DNA of 62,293 bases from Dehalococcoidia bacterium (GCA_016930155.1 JAFGHL010000074.1:1-62293), one strand, 5' to 3'; shown: positions 8,729-17,413, counted from the first letter of the stretch. The notes: a model not told the origin generated them from the letters alone. Program-made: numbers and translations.

Positions 8729-9406
8729 ATGGACGAATTTAATCTTCCTAATGTATTAACGCCAGATGAAATAGCAAGTTATCTTAAAGTGGATGTTAAG
8801 ATGGTATTGAAGGAGATGGAGATTGGAAATTTGCGTGGATTTAAAATAGGTCTTGAATGGCGTTCCACTGACACTGACATACTGCAATATATTAATAGCA
8901 TGCAAGACTCGATCATGAGATCCAAATCTCCCTCGGGGCGCCAGATTAATAGGGAAGATAGAACTGATTTTGTCGAAATTGGTGCTTTTGATTATCAATG
9001 GCCAAAGTCAAAAGAGCATTTTGAGAAAGGATACGAAGCCACAAAATTGATCGGAAGTCGCAGTTACACTTTCAAAATCGGCTTTACTGATCGTGAAGCG
9101 GCTGGGAGGATGCGGAGGCGAATTGTAGTATGGAGAGACAATTGGCCTTTGGTTGAATTCGCCGGCGGCGATACCTATGAATCGGATGGCTTACTTGCCA
9201 GCATAGTAAAACTCAAAAACGGAAAACAGCTCCGTCCATCTGAAAAAATACCAGAAGAATATAATGGCTTTCGCACTGCAAGATATAATTCCATAATACA
9301 AGGTCCATATGCCAGTCGTAATATGGCAATTGTCGTAGCTTCAGATGATTTGGAATCTATGCTACGTCATGCGATTATACGCGGGAGGCAAAAAAATCTC
9401 ATTTAA
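8729..9406 (+). CDS. Winged-helix (excisionase/MerR-like) protein with unknown C-terminal domain
   Basis: 225 residues from the ATG at 8729, which follows AAAGAGGT; an in-frame upstream ATG at 8690 lies within the promoter and is unlikely. Residues 5-50 (LTPDEIASYLKVDVKMVLKEMEIGN...) have the form of an excisionase/MerR-type helix-turn-helix that reads a DNA site. The remaining 170 residues match nothing I recognise. They include paired aromatic and charged motifs (GSRSYTFKIGFTDREAAGRM, ESDGLLASIVKLKNGKQL) and look like an alpha/beta domain. AT-rich codon use matches the next gene. It may regulate the locus or give it DNA specificity; both are inference. Confidence 0.6.
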   Translation: MDEFNLPNVLTPDEIASYLKVDVKMVLKEMEIGNLRGFKIGLEWRSTDTDILQYINSMQDSIMRSKSPSGRQINREDRTDFVEIGAFDYQWPKSKEHFEKGYEATKLIGSRSYTFKIGFTDREAAGRMRRRIVVWRDNWPLVEFAGGDTYESDGLLASIVKLKNGKQLRPSEKIPEEYNGFRTARYNSIIQGPYASRNMAIVVASDDLESMLRHAIIRGRQKNLI

Positions 9407-9444
9407 TTGCTATTCGAGATAATAGCGGATATGATAAAAATTAG

Positions 9445-9463
9445 TTTATGCGATACGCATAAA
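9445..9463. promoter_or_regulatory. 19-bp inverted repeat between the two island genes
   Basis: TTTATGCG-ATA-CGCATAAA is a perfect dyad with a three-base centre. It lies 38 bases after the winged-helix gene and 101 bases before the ATPase gene. The symmetry suits a dimeric DNA-binding protein, perhaps the neighbouring winged-helix protein. It is too AT-rich and lacks a T run, so it is a poor terminator. Confidence 0.4.
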
Positions 9464-9564
9464 TGAACAGATAGATATTTATATGATTATTTATAATGTG
9501 CATTAGTGTCGAAGAAAAGGAATTACAAGTTCATCTTATAAAGCTGCGATAAGGGGAGGTTAAA

Positions 9565-11898
9565 ATGACCGTCCTTAATGATGAGAATGCTAGAGAATTG
9601 TGTTTTAAGTTGCTCAATTCCGAATCCGAAGAAGATGTTGTGGGAGTCCTACAAAAGTGGAAATTTTGGGAGGATATTTCAAGCTGGAAGCCATATGGCA
9701 ATGTACCCAATAATCGTGGAATAGTTCATAATCAACAAAGTTCGCCCGTTGCTGCGCTAGTCGAAAAAATAGTCAATTCAATAGATGCCGTTCTCACTGG
9801 CAAATGTTATGCACAAGGATTAGAACCAACAGACGATAAAGCTCCCATAACAATGCAGGCTGCAGTTCAGCAGTTATTTCAGGTTAAAGATGGAAGCATA
9901 GAAAAACTGAGCGCTATACAACGAACGGAACTCGCAGAATTAATTATTTTAATAGCCACTGGAACTAAAGATGCTCCTAATTATGTTCTCATTGACCAAG
10001 GTGAGGGACAAAGTCCAGACAAATTTGAAACCACGTTTGTTTCCCTATTACGAGATAATAAGACGCGTATTCCTTTTGTGCAGGGAAAATATAACATGGG
10101 AGGAACTGGCGTCCTTCAGTTTTCCGGAAAATACAGTTTCCAGCTTATTATTTCGAAACGCCAATTTGGGATAAGCAAACCTGAATCACAATGGGATAAT
10201 AAGTGGGGATTTACTCTAACTAGGCGTCTTGAACCTGATACAAATCAGCCACAATCTAGCTACGTATTTCTGGCGCCTAATAATACTATTCCTTTCTTTA
10301 GCAACGATTCCTTGGAATTATTGCCAGGTAAATATCCATATGCGCACGTGTTACCAATTCAATTTGGTACATGCATAAAGATGTGGAATTATAAGTTACC
10401 GGGACGTCTTAAAACTCTTGCTACGCTTGATCTTCGTTGGGCACTTGAACGGTATTTACAGAATCCTGCTCTACCGATCCGTGTATCAGAACGCAGGCAA
10501 GGATACAAGGCACATTACTATGACACGACCATCTCTGGAATGTTGACTGTTATTGCAGACAATCCACACGATATAGAACCTGGATTTGATACCGGAAGCC
10601 CTCTAAACGTGCCAGGCATCGGCCATCTTGAATTAAGACTATTGGTTCTTAAAGATGAAGTAGGAGATAAGAAATATGCCACAGGTGTATTTTTTAATGT
10701 GAATGGTCAGCTGCACGGTGAATTAGGGAAAGATTTTATTTCGAGAAAGGCTAATTTGGACTATATAGCCGATAGTATGATGGTAATAATAGATTGTACG
10801 CAATTACCAACGACAGCACGCGAAAACTTATTCATGGGTTCAAGGGACCGCATGAGCCAGTGCGAAGAAAGGCAGGCCATAGAATCGACTATTGGCGAAT
10901 ATTTGAAAGATCATCCAGGTTTGAGGCAATTGAATGCATTACGAAGGCAGAATAGAACAGCTGCCGCCATAAATGACGAACATACATCCGAAATATTTAA
11001 GGAACTTGTGAAAGTTGATCCCACACTCGGAGCGCTGTTTGGAAAAGGAAAAATATTAAAGCTGCCTACAGGTTCAATTCCAGAGACTATTCCGTTTGGA
11101 GGAAAGAAATTTCCGACTTTTTTCAGAATATTTCATGAACCGAAGGGCGGTCTAATAAAGATGTGTCCTAAAAATCGTACATGTCGTGTTGAGTTCGAGA
11201 CTGATGCTTCAAATGATTATTTCTCTCGAATAGGAGAACGAGGATATTTTAATGTGAAAGGTGTTATCGTCCCAGTATCGAGCGTCCATCTTTGGAATGG
11301 AAAAGCAACTGTTCGTTTTGCACCTCCAACTGGGGCTATGGAAGGTGATCGATATTCCATACAAGTGGAGGTTTCCGACTTGTCACGGGTAGATCCATTT
11401 TGTTCACAATTTATACTGGAGGTAGAACAAGATGCCATGCCTTTGCCAAGCGGCGGTTCTTCAACTCCTCCCGGATCAAGACTTTCTGGTATCCCCAATG
11501 TCGTTGAAATAAGAATGGACCAATGGGCTATTAATAAATTCGACGAGAATACCGCTCTGGAGATTAAGCGGGCAGCCGACGATCAATTGGATTTCTTAGT
11601 CAATATGGATAATATATATTTAAAGAATGAAATAGCTCGGCGGAAAACCACAGAAAAAAGGCTCATTGAATACTATTTCAAATATGGATTAAGCCTTTTA
11701 TCTTTAGGGATGTTGCATATGAAACAATATTCATCAGACAATATTGAATTATCGGGCGAGAACGTGGATGAAGGGGAAACAGAATGGCCCCCAGAGGTTG
11801 TGAGAAATGAGATTGGGGCCGCGTGCCGGGGCGCTGCTGTAACAATCATTCCAATTATAATACAGCTTGGGAAAATACCGTCGAAGACGTTACCATGA
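9565..11898 (+). CDS. GHKL (Hsp90/MutL/MORC-like) ATPase of a modification/defence-like locus
   Basis: A 777-residue protein whose first 190 residues carry the GHKL ATP-binding motifs. The N box is EKIVNSIDA (Glu67, Asn71, Asp74), the G1 box is IDQGEGQ (Asp144, Gly146, Gly148), and the G2 loop is GKYNMGGTG (about 174-182). A transducer-like middle, a beta-rich region near 540-620, a Pro/Gly/Ser linker (about 630-645) and a helical C-terminus follow. MORC- and MutL-like GHKL ATPases are known in restriction-modification neighbourhoods; no nuclease domain is visible here. It starts behind AAGGGGAGG and its 3' end overlaps the convergent methyltransferase by 9 bases. Strongly AT-rich, consistent with transfer. 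Confidence 0.75.
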   Translation: MTVLNDENARELCFKLLNSESEEDVVGVLQKWKFWEDISSWKPYGNVPNNRGIVHNQQSSPVAALVEKIVNSIDAVLTGKCYAQGLEPTDDKAPITMQAAVQQLFQVKDGSIEKLSAIQRTELAELIILIATGTKDAPNYVLIDQGEGQSPDKFETTFVSLLRDNKTRIPFVQGKYNMGGTGVLQFSGKYSFQLIISKRQFGISKPESQWDNKWGFTLTRRLEPDTNQPQSSYVFLAPNNTIPFFSNDSLELLPGKYPYAHVLPIQFGTCIKMWNYKLPGRLKTLATLDLRWALERYLQNPALPIRVSERRQGYKAHYYDTTISGMLTVIADNPHDIEPGFDTGSPLNVPGIGHLELRLLVLKDEVGDKKYATGVFFNVNGQLHGELGKDFISRKANLDYIADSMMVIIDCTQLPTTARENLFMGSRDRMSQCEERQAIESTIGEYLKDHPGLRQLNALRRQNRTAAAINDEHTSEIFKELVKVDPTLGALFGKGKILKLPTGSIPETIPFGGKKFPTFFRIFHEPKGGLIKMCPKNRTCRVEFETDASNDYFSRIGERGYFNVKGVIVPVSSVHLWNGKATVRFAPPTGAMEGDRYSIQVEVSDLSRVDPFCSQFILEVEQDAMPLPSGGSSTPPGSRLSGIPNVVEIRMDQWAINKFDENTALEIKRAADDQLDFLVNMDNIYLKNEIARRKTTEKRLIEYYFKYGLSLLSLGMLHMKQYSSDNIELSGENVDEGETEWPPEVVRNEIGAACRGAAVTIIPIIIQLGKIPSKTLP

Positions 11899-13161
11899 AT
11901 TACGAACCATGTTTGGTGATCCATCGAATTTGACTCGGTGAATCATTAACAGTTCGCGACTAGACAACTGTTTCTCGTGATAATAGGTGTACCATCGCCG
12001 ATTCGGTACTGTTCTACTAACTGTTTCAGATACATTGGCATTAGGAAAATTTAATAATTCATAGCCTGCCATGTCCATCATAGAAAGATATTGGGCCTTC
12101 ACTGAATCTTCATCTGGGAAAGCGACGAGTTGGACTACGATGGCGTTGGATGTAATAAGTTTTCGCAAGTTCAAAAACACTTGAAATATATTTTGAAAAT
12201 AGTATTCCAATCCTCTTTGCGAGCGACTTCCCATTGTGTAATATGACGGCCCATGACCATCTTTTATTGAAGCTAGAGAATAATGTGCGGTAGTCTCACG
12301 TCTGCCAAGGATCTGCCACTTATTGTATAAAACATGGATGTTAGGATATGGTGGCGAAGTCAGCACAAGTGACGGTTTGATAGGTGCTAAGTCTTGGATC
12401 TTATCTACAATGGAGCTATCAGAGGAACCCAGAAATAATTGACGCATGGAACTAATCTTGTATTTCGGGATATTGTTCGACTGCACTAATTCTACAAAAT
12501 CATTAATTCCTTCAACCATATTGTCGAGCAACTGAATAAAAGTGGCTTTAACTTTTGTAAGGCTAGGTATGCTCGATTGGCAATCTAACATCAACTGGCC
12601 TGTTCTGATGATTGCACATTTCGCAAATCTTCGCTGTCGTGCAAATCTCAAATTAGAGGCCATATCAGTTGCCATCAAAAGAAACCACGCTATGTTAGGC
12701 GGTATGTTTTTAAATACATCCTCCTGGTAACGAATATTAGCCGTGGTATCACGAGGGTCCAACTCCATCACTTTCTCGGCCCATTCAGCAATGGAACATA
12801 TATCTTGTTTGCTAAGTGGTGTAGTCTTCACGAGAGATGTAAAATAGGCTAACGAGTTTATGTCTATACCGATTGCACGACGACCCAGCGCAAGGGATTC
12901 GACAATTGTAGTACCACCTCCGACAAATGGATCGATTACGCAATCCTTGGATTTTGTGAAGGCCAGTATAGCCTCGCGTGCGAACTCTGGACTGAATCTA
13001 GCCGGGTATCGATAAAAATTATGGGTTAAACCCTTGACTGGCTTGTCTGATACTACAGCTTGTTTTAAGGCATTTGGAATTTCTATTTGGTAACTTTCAT
13101 GACAACATGACCGATTGCTAGTGGACAAAGATGTACGATGCATGTTGACAATATAATACAA
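11890..13161 (-). CDS. DNA methyltransferase (N4-cytosine/N6-adenine class)
   Basis: A 423-residue amino-methyltransferase. The SAM-binding motif I is DPFVGGGTT at residues 77-85, followed by RAIGIDIN. The catalytic motif IV is TSPPY at 268-272, the Ser-Pro-Pro form common in N4-cytosine and some N6-adenine enzymes. The motif I before motif IV order and the roughly 180-residue interval fit an alpha-like arrangement with the recognition domain in between. The HNFYRYPARFSPEFAR segment before motif I is typical of solitary or type II/III enzymes. The frame opens with TTG at 13161 behind AGGTG; an ATG at 13143 lacks a binding site. Operonic with the ribbon-helix-helix gene 26 bases upstream. Confidence 0.85.
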   Translation of the reverse strand: MYYIVNMHRTSLSTSNRSCCHESYQIEIPNALKQAVVSDKPVKGLTHNFYRYPARFSPEFAREAILAFTKSKDCVIDPFVGGGTTIVESLALGRRAIGIDINSLAYFTSLVKTTPLSKQDICSIAEWAEKVMELDPRDTTANIRYQEDVFKNIPPNIAWFLLMATDMASNLRFARQRRFAKCAIIRTGQLMLDCQSSIPSLTKVKATFIQLLDNMVEGINDFVELVQSNNIPKYKISSMRQLFLGSSDSSIVDKIQDLAPIKPSLVLTSPPYPNIHVLYNKWQILGRRETTAHYSLASIKDGHGPSYYTMGSRSQRGLEYYFQNIFQVFLNLRKLITSNAIVVQLVAFPDEDSVKAQYLSMMDMAGYELLNFPNANVSETVSRTVPNRRWYTYYHEKQLSSRELLMIHRVKFDGSPNMVRNSW

Positions 13162-13187
13162 TGGGGCACCTAAAATTGCTAAACTGA

Positions 13188-13778
13188 TTATTTCTTGGCC
13201 TTGCTTGTCTGCTCATTAGCCATTCGCTTCATTTCATCAAATTCAGCATCGCCAGGTGTAATGACTTTCACACATACACTAGGAATCATTTGATGGAGGA
13301 TATTATCGGATATTGCGGCAGATAGATTATTAATTATCTCAAGTTTTAGAGGAGCCTTCGAAAGTTGAAGGACATAAAATGCCTCGTCAAAAGCCCTGTA
13401 TTGTTCTTTTGTTTTGTCTTTAACCGCAGTCGTTCCACCGGTCTTCTTGTCATAAGCAAGCCGTTGCAGGACTGATTGAAATCGTTGAGCACTTTCACTT
13501 AAGGTTAATTCGGCACTTTGTACTGGCGTTAAAGCATCCTTTATCAAAGCCCGTATATAAGTCGAAGGCCCCATACCCTTAGAAGAGGCAAGATCGCGCA
13601 GGTGTGTTAATTCCTCTCCAGTCAAGCGAATTGTTAGAAATGATGAGCGTTTCTGCTTCTCCTTCTGGATTTCAGCGGTATAGCCTTCAGCAAGGGGGCT
13701 ATGGGTTTTCCAATATTTATCCTCATCGACAACGTTGTCGAATTTGGGATTTGGATAAATCTTTTTTTTCTCTTTCAT
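13188..13778 (-). CDS. Ribbon-helix-helix (CopG/BrnA-type) DNA-binding protein
   Basis: About 196 residues from the ATG at 13778; the frame is open to TTG at 13883, which I think is too early. DEDKYWKTHSPLAEGY followed by RSSFLTIRLTGEELTHLRDLA and STYIRALI is the CopG-type antitoxin/regulator pattern: a beta strand (FLTIRLT) then two helices. The C-terminal 100 residues are unassigned and mostly helical. No BrnT-type toxin lies beside it; the neighbour is the methyltransferase, so I read it as the operon regulator. The 10-base tandem repeat upstream (13856-13875) is a plausible target. Confidence 0.65.
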   Translation of the reverse strand: MKEKKKIYPNPKFDNVVDEDKYWKTHSPLAEGYTAEIQKEKQKRSSFLTIRLTGEELTHLRDLASSKGMGPSTYIRALIKDALTPVQSAELTLSESAQRFQSVLQRLAYDKKTGGTTAVKDKTKEQYRAFDEAFYVLQLSKAPLKLEIINNLSAAISDNILHQMIPSVCVKVITPGDAEFDEMKRMANEQTSKAKK

Positions 13779-13854
13779 ATCAATCACTAACTTTTCTTCA
13801 ATTTGTAATTGTGTTTTTCGCTTCCTGTCACGCAGTATGCCGTTACTGGTTAAA

Positions 13855-13883
13855 AATGTAACACAATGTAACACATCATGCAA
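13855..13883 (-). promoter_or_regulatory. Promoter and tandem-repeat operator of the RHH-methyltransferase operon
   Basis: On the minus strand TTGCAT (13883-13878), 17 bases, then TACATT (13860-13855). The spacer and -10 are built from two exact tandem copies of ATGTAACACA (13856-13865 and 13866-13875 on the plus strand). Ribbon-helix-helix repressors commonly bind such short tandem sites, so autoregulation by the first gene is likely, though inferred. Confidence 0.5.
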
Positions 13884-13958
13884 TTATTTAGCATGTTTGG
13901 AATTTTTCTCTGCAAACATAGTAGAATAACCGGACTGTCAAACGGAAGGAGGCATTCT

Positions 13959-14624
13959 TTGGACGTCATCGATGCCATCAACAGTCGCAGGAGCATACGC
14001 GGATTCAGGAAGGGCCCGGTGCCCAAAGAGATCATACACAAGGTGCTGGAGGCTGCGGTGCGCGCACCGTCCGGCATGAACACACAACCATGGGAGTTCG
14101 TGGTGGCCACCGGCAAGGTGCTGGACGATATACGCGAGGAGTGCGGCAGGCTGTTTAACGAGCATACCATTCCCACCAACGACATGCTGCGCAATCCATA
14201 CGAGGGCATCTACCGGCAGCGCCAGGTTGACCTGGCTATCGAGATATTCAAGATCGTGGGCATAAAACGCGAGGATAAGGAGGCGCGGCATAAATGGATG
14301 CTGCGCGGTATTCGCTTCTTCGAATCCCCCTGCCAGATCGTGATCTGCGCCGATAAGGAGATGCATTATCATCTGGATATGCTTGGAATCGGCGGGGTCT
14401 GCCAGACTATTGCCCTGGCCGCCATGGAGTACGGCCTGGCGACCTGCATCGCCGACCAGGGCATCCTGTACGACCAGGTGTGGCGGAAATACGCGAAAAT
14501 CCCCGACACGAAAAGGCTGGTGGCCGGTATCACCATCGGCTACGCCGATCCCGATTTTCCCGTCAATGACATGGTCACACCGCGCGAGCCGGTGGACAAG
14601 ATAACCACCTGGGTGGGGTTCTGA
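13959..14624 (+). CDS. Nitroreductase-family FMN oxidoreductase
   Basis: About 221 residues. The start is TTG at 13959, behind AAGGAGG by 7 bases; the open frame extends further upstream into island DNA but without a binding site. SRRSIRGFRKGPVP gives the N-terminal FMN phosphate-binding arginines, RAPSGMNTQPWEFVV is the central signature, and GIGGVCQTIALAAMEYGLATC the second FMN-binding stretch. The family reduces nitro compounds, quinones or flavins with NAD(P)H; substrate unknown. GC-rich, marking the right edge of the island. Confidence 0.88.
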   Translation: MDVIDAINSRRSIRGFRKGPVPKEIIHKVLEAAVRAPSGMNTQPWEFVVATGKVLDDIREECGRLFNEHTIPTNDMLRNPYEGIYRQRQVDLAIEIFKIVGIKREDKEARHKWMLRGIRFFESPCQIVICADKEMHYHLDMLGIGGVCQTIALAAMEYGLATCIADQGILYDQVWRKYAKIPDTKRLVAGITIGYADPDFPVNDMVTPREPVDKITTWVGF

Positions 14625-14654
14625 CTCGCTTTTAATAAACAGGGAGGTTGAGAA

Positions 14655-15905
14655 ATGGGCGATACTAATATTCTGTCGGAGATAGGTCCGCAGCAGGTAA
14701 AGGAGGCCTTTGCCTTCACCGACGAGGTAGTGGAGGGATACCCGAACCGCCTGACCGGCACCGAGTCCTGCCATAAGGCCGGCCGCAGGATAGCCCGGGA
14801 ATTCGAGAAATTCTGCGATCCCGGCTCGGTCAAGATCGAGGAGATCACCACGCACCCCCTCAGCTTTCTCAAGTATATCCCCGGCATGGTTGTGCTCTAT
14901 TTCGCCTGCATGCTGCTGTGGTATTTCGTCCCCTCCCTGGTCTGGATTTCCTTCGCCGGCCTGGCGCTGGGCATTTTCGTCTTCTACGGGCAGTTTGTGA
15001 GGTACTGGCACCTGCTGGACCCTCTGTTCCCCAAAGCTAAAGGCTATAATGTCTACGGCTCAATCGAGCCGTCTGGCGAGGTCAGGCAGCAGGTCATCGT
15101 CTCGGCCCATCATGATGCCGCGTATGTCTTTCAGATACTGGATCGACTGCCCAAGCTTTATTCACCGCTGCTGGCCGGGGGCGTACTGCTGCTGGTCGTC
15201 GGCCTGCTGGTAACGCTGGCAGCCGGCGTGCTGCTTTGCTTCGGCATCACCCTTCCTCAGTGGGTGGCGTTGGTGTTGATCATACTGGGCGTCTTTGAGA
15301 TTCCTTTCCTGTTCTTCACCACCGGCCAGGTGGCGCCGGGAGCGGGCGACAACATGATAGCCGTGGCCATCGCAGCCGGCATCGGCCGGCTTTTCGGCGA
15401 TGCCAGGAAAGCGGGACACAATCCACTCAAGCACACCCGGCTGATCGTTCTTTCCTTCGATGCCGAGGAGTGCGGATTGCGCGGCGCCCGCGCCTGGATT
15501 AAACGCCATCTGGAGGAGCTGAAGAAAACAAAGACCTACGCGCTCAACATGGATACGATATACAAGCTCAAGAGCCTCAACTTCTTCGACGCCGACCTTA
15601 ACTCGATCGTACCACTCTCGAAGGAGATGGCGCAGCAATGTGTGGATATCGCCGGGGATCTGGGCTACAGCGCATTCGTCTCGCGCATGTCGCCCGGCGG
15701 CGGCAGCACCGACGCCGCAGCCTTCGGAGAGGTCGGCATCGAAGCTACTAATTTGTGCGCCATGAGCTTTATGGTCAAGGACTATGACCAGAACTGGGTG
15801 TATCACACACATAATGATTTCAGCAAATATATCGAGTCCGAAGCTGTGGAGGCCTCGCTCAAGGTCGTTCGAGAGTATATACTGAGGAAAGATTCAGGCT
15901 CGTAA
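14655..15905 (+). CDS. Membrane-anchored M28-family zinc peptidase
   Basis: A 416-residue protein combining membrane segments with an M28 aminopeptidase core. Zinc-site motifs are SAHHDA, GAGDNM, SFDAEECGLRG and the late YHTHND; MSPGGGSTDAAAFGE is also typical. Hydrophobic segments lie before the first motif (about residues 75-115, two helices) and, unusually, between SAHHDA and GAGDNM (about 170-220, two helices), so the catalytic domain is split by a hairpin in the membrane. Starts behind AGGGAGG. Exopeptidase activity is inferred from the family; the split topology leaves the side of action uncertain. Confidence 0.78.
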   Translation: MGDTNILSEIGPQQVKEAFAFTDEVVEGYPNRLTGTESCHKAGRRIAREFEKFCDPGSVKIEEITTHPLSFLKYIPGMVVLYFACMLLWYFVPSLVWISFAGLALGIFVFYGQFVRYWHLLDPLFPKAKGYNVYGSIEPSGEVRQQVIVSAHHDAAYVFQILDRLPKLYSPLLAGGVLLLVVGLLVTLAAGVLLCFGITLPQWVALVLIILGVFEIPFLFFTTGQVAPGAGDNMIAVAIAAGIGRLFGDARKAGHNPLKHTRLIVLSFDAEECGLRGARAWIKRHLEELKKTKTYALNMDTIYKLKSLNFFDADLNSIVPLSKEMAQQCVDIAGDLGYSAFVSRMSPGGGSTDAAAFGEVGIEATNLCAMSFMVKDYDQNWVYHTHNDFSKYIESEAVEASLKVVREYILRKDSGS

Positions 15906-15922
15906 ATTGTCCTTCTGTTTAC

Positions 15923-17413
15923 ATGAGTAATACTGAGTATTCCGGTAACATCAGAAATCTGCTTTATCCGCGCTCCGTCGCTGTAGCCGGCGCCTCGGCC
16001 AGCCCGGACAAGTTCGGTCATCGCGTGCTCTTCAACATAGTCCACAACGGTTTTAAAGGTCTTATTTATCCTGTCAATCCTCGCGAAAGCAGTGTGCTGG
16101 GATTGGAGGCCTTTTCATCAGTAGCGGATATACCGGGGGAGGTCGACCTGGCCGTCGTCACTGTGCCGCCGGTGGGCGTAAAGCAGATCATCCGGGACTG
16201 TATACAAAAAGGTGTGAAAGCGGTCATCGTGATCACCTCCGGTTTCTCCGAGATTGGAGGCCATGGAGCGGTTCTTGAAGCTGAAATAAGCGAGATGGCA
16301 CGTAGTGCGGGACTGGCGCTGGCCGGTCCCAACTGTGTGGGGCTTGTCAGCACGCATGCTGATCTCTATTGCCACATGATGCCTTTCTATCCCAACCGGG
16401 GTCCGGTGGCCATCGTGGCGCAGAGCGGCAGCGTGGCGGACATGATAGCCAGCCGGCTGGGCGACCATGGCCTGGGCACAAGCCATCTTATCAGCGCCGG
16501 CAACGAGGCTGTGCTAAACGTGGGGGACTACCTGGAATACCTGGCCGGGGACGATAGAGCTTCAGTCGTGCTGGCCTATATCGAGGGCATCCGGGACGGC
16601 AGGCGCTTTTTAGAGTCAGCCAAAAAGCTGACGGCACGCAAGCCACTGATCGTTTTGAAGGCGGGCAGCACTGCAGCCGGCGCGCGCGCCGCGCTGTCGC
16701 ACACGGCTGCGCTGGCGGGCGATGACCGGATTATTAATAGTCTCCTGCGCCAGGCCGGCGCTATCAGGGTGGAGGATATGGAAGAGATGGTGGATGCAGC
16801 CTGTGCATTCAACAATCAGCCGTTGCCGCGCGGCAACCGGGTTGGGATCATAGCCCCGGGAGGTGGTTGGGGCGTGATGGCCGCCGATGCCTGCACGCAG
16901 CGCGGACTTGATATAGCCCCGCTTGACCGGGCTACTCTGGATAAACTGGACTCCTTTCTCCCGCCGATATGGTCGCACGGCAACCCCGTGGATACGGTCG
17001 CCGGCGTAACGGGCCATGCCAACGAGATGGTACAGGCGCTGCTGGAGAGCCCGGCCATCGACGGCCTGATAGTGCTGGGAATGGTCGGCGGGCTGCAATC
17101 GATATGGAAATATATAGAGGTGGGAAGTGGCGGCAAGGTCACTACCGACGGTCTGGCCCGCGGGGCCATGCATCACTTCGATACTTATTACCGCGAGATG
17201 ATGACGCTTAAAGAGCGGTTCGGCAAGCCGGTGGCCGTAACAATCATCCTCCCCATCAAAGCAGAGATTATGACTGAGACGGCATCCCGTCTCACCCGGG
17301 AGACCGGCACGACATGTTATTCCTCGTTTACGCAGGCTGTCAGAGCCTATGCTGCTCTGAACGATTATGCGGCGTATTTAAGGCAGATCGATTCGGGCGG
17401 CCGGTCTATATAG
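15923..17413 (+). CDS. NDP-forming acyl-CoA synthetase, alpha-subunit-like (CoA-binding and ligase domains only)
   Basis: A 496-residue protein with an N-terminal CoA-binding Rossmann domain (LYPRSVAVAGASASPDKFG), succinyl-CoA-ligase-like domains (GPNCVGL, VAQSGSVADMI) and the phospho-histidine stretch LSHTAALAGDD. The C-terminal ATP-grasp (beta) half of ADP-forming acetyl/acyl-CoA synthetases is missing, so it either needs a partner encoded elsewhere or does something else. No good ribosome-binding site precedes the ATG. Its end overlaps the convergent SDR by 8 bases. Confidence 0.75.
   Translation: MSNTEYSGNIRNLLYPRSVAVAGASASPDKFGHRVLFNIVHNGFKGLIYPVNPRESSVLGLEAFSSVADIPGEVDLAVVTVPPVGVKQIIRDCIQKGVKAVIVITSGFSEIGGHGAVLEAEISEMARSAGLALAGPNCVGLVSTHADLYCHMMPFYPNRGPVAIVAQSGSVADMIASRLGDHGLGTSHLISAGNEAVLNVGDYLEYLAGDDRASVVLAYIEGIRDGRRFLESAKKLTARKPLIVLKAGSTAAGARAALSHTAALAGDDRIINSLLRQAGAIRVEDMEEMVDAACAFNNQPLPRGNRVGIIAPGGGWGVMAADACTQRGLDIAPLDRATLDKLDSFLPPIWSHGNPVDTVAGVTGHANEMVQALLESPAIDGLIVLGMVGGLQSIWKYIEVGSGGKVTTDGLARGAMHHFDTYYREMMTLKERFGKPVAVTIILPIKAEIMTETASRLTRETGTTCYSSFTQAVRAYAALNDYAAYLRQIDSGGRSI

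Noticed and set aside
13188..13778. Toxin-antitoxin pair at the RHH gene
   Set aside because: No small toxin-like gene is adjacent on either strand; the partner is a full methyltransferase.
8500..13890. Prophage or transposon origin of the AT-rich island
   Set aside because: No integrase, transposase, terminal inverted repeat, tRNA or flanking direct repeat is visible. Transfer is suggested by composition only.
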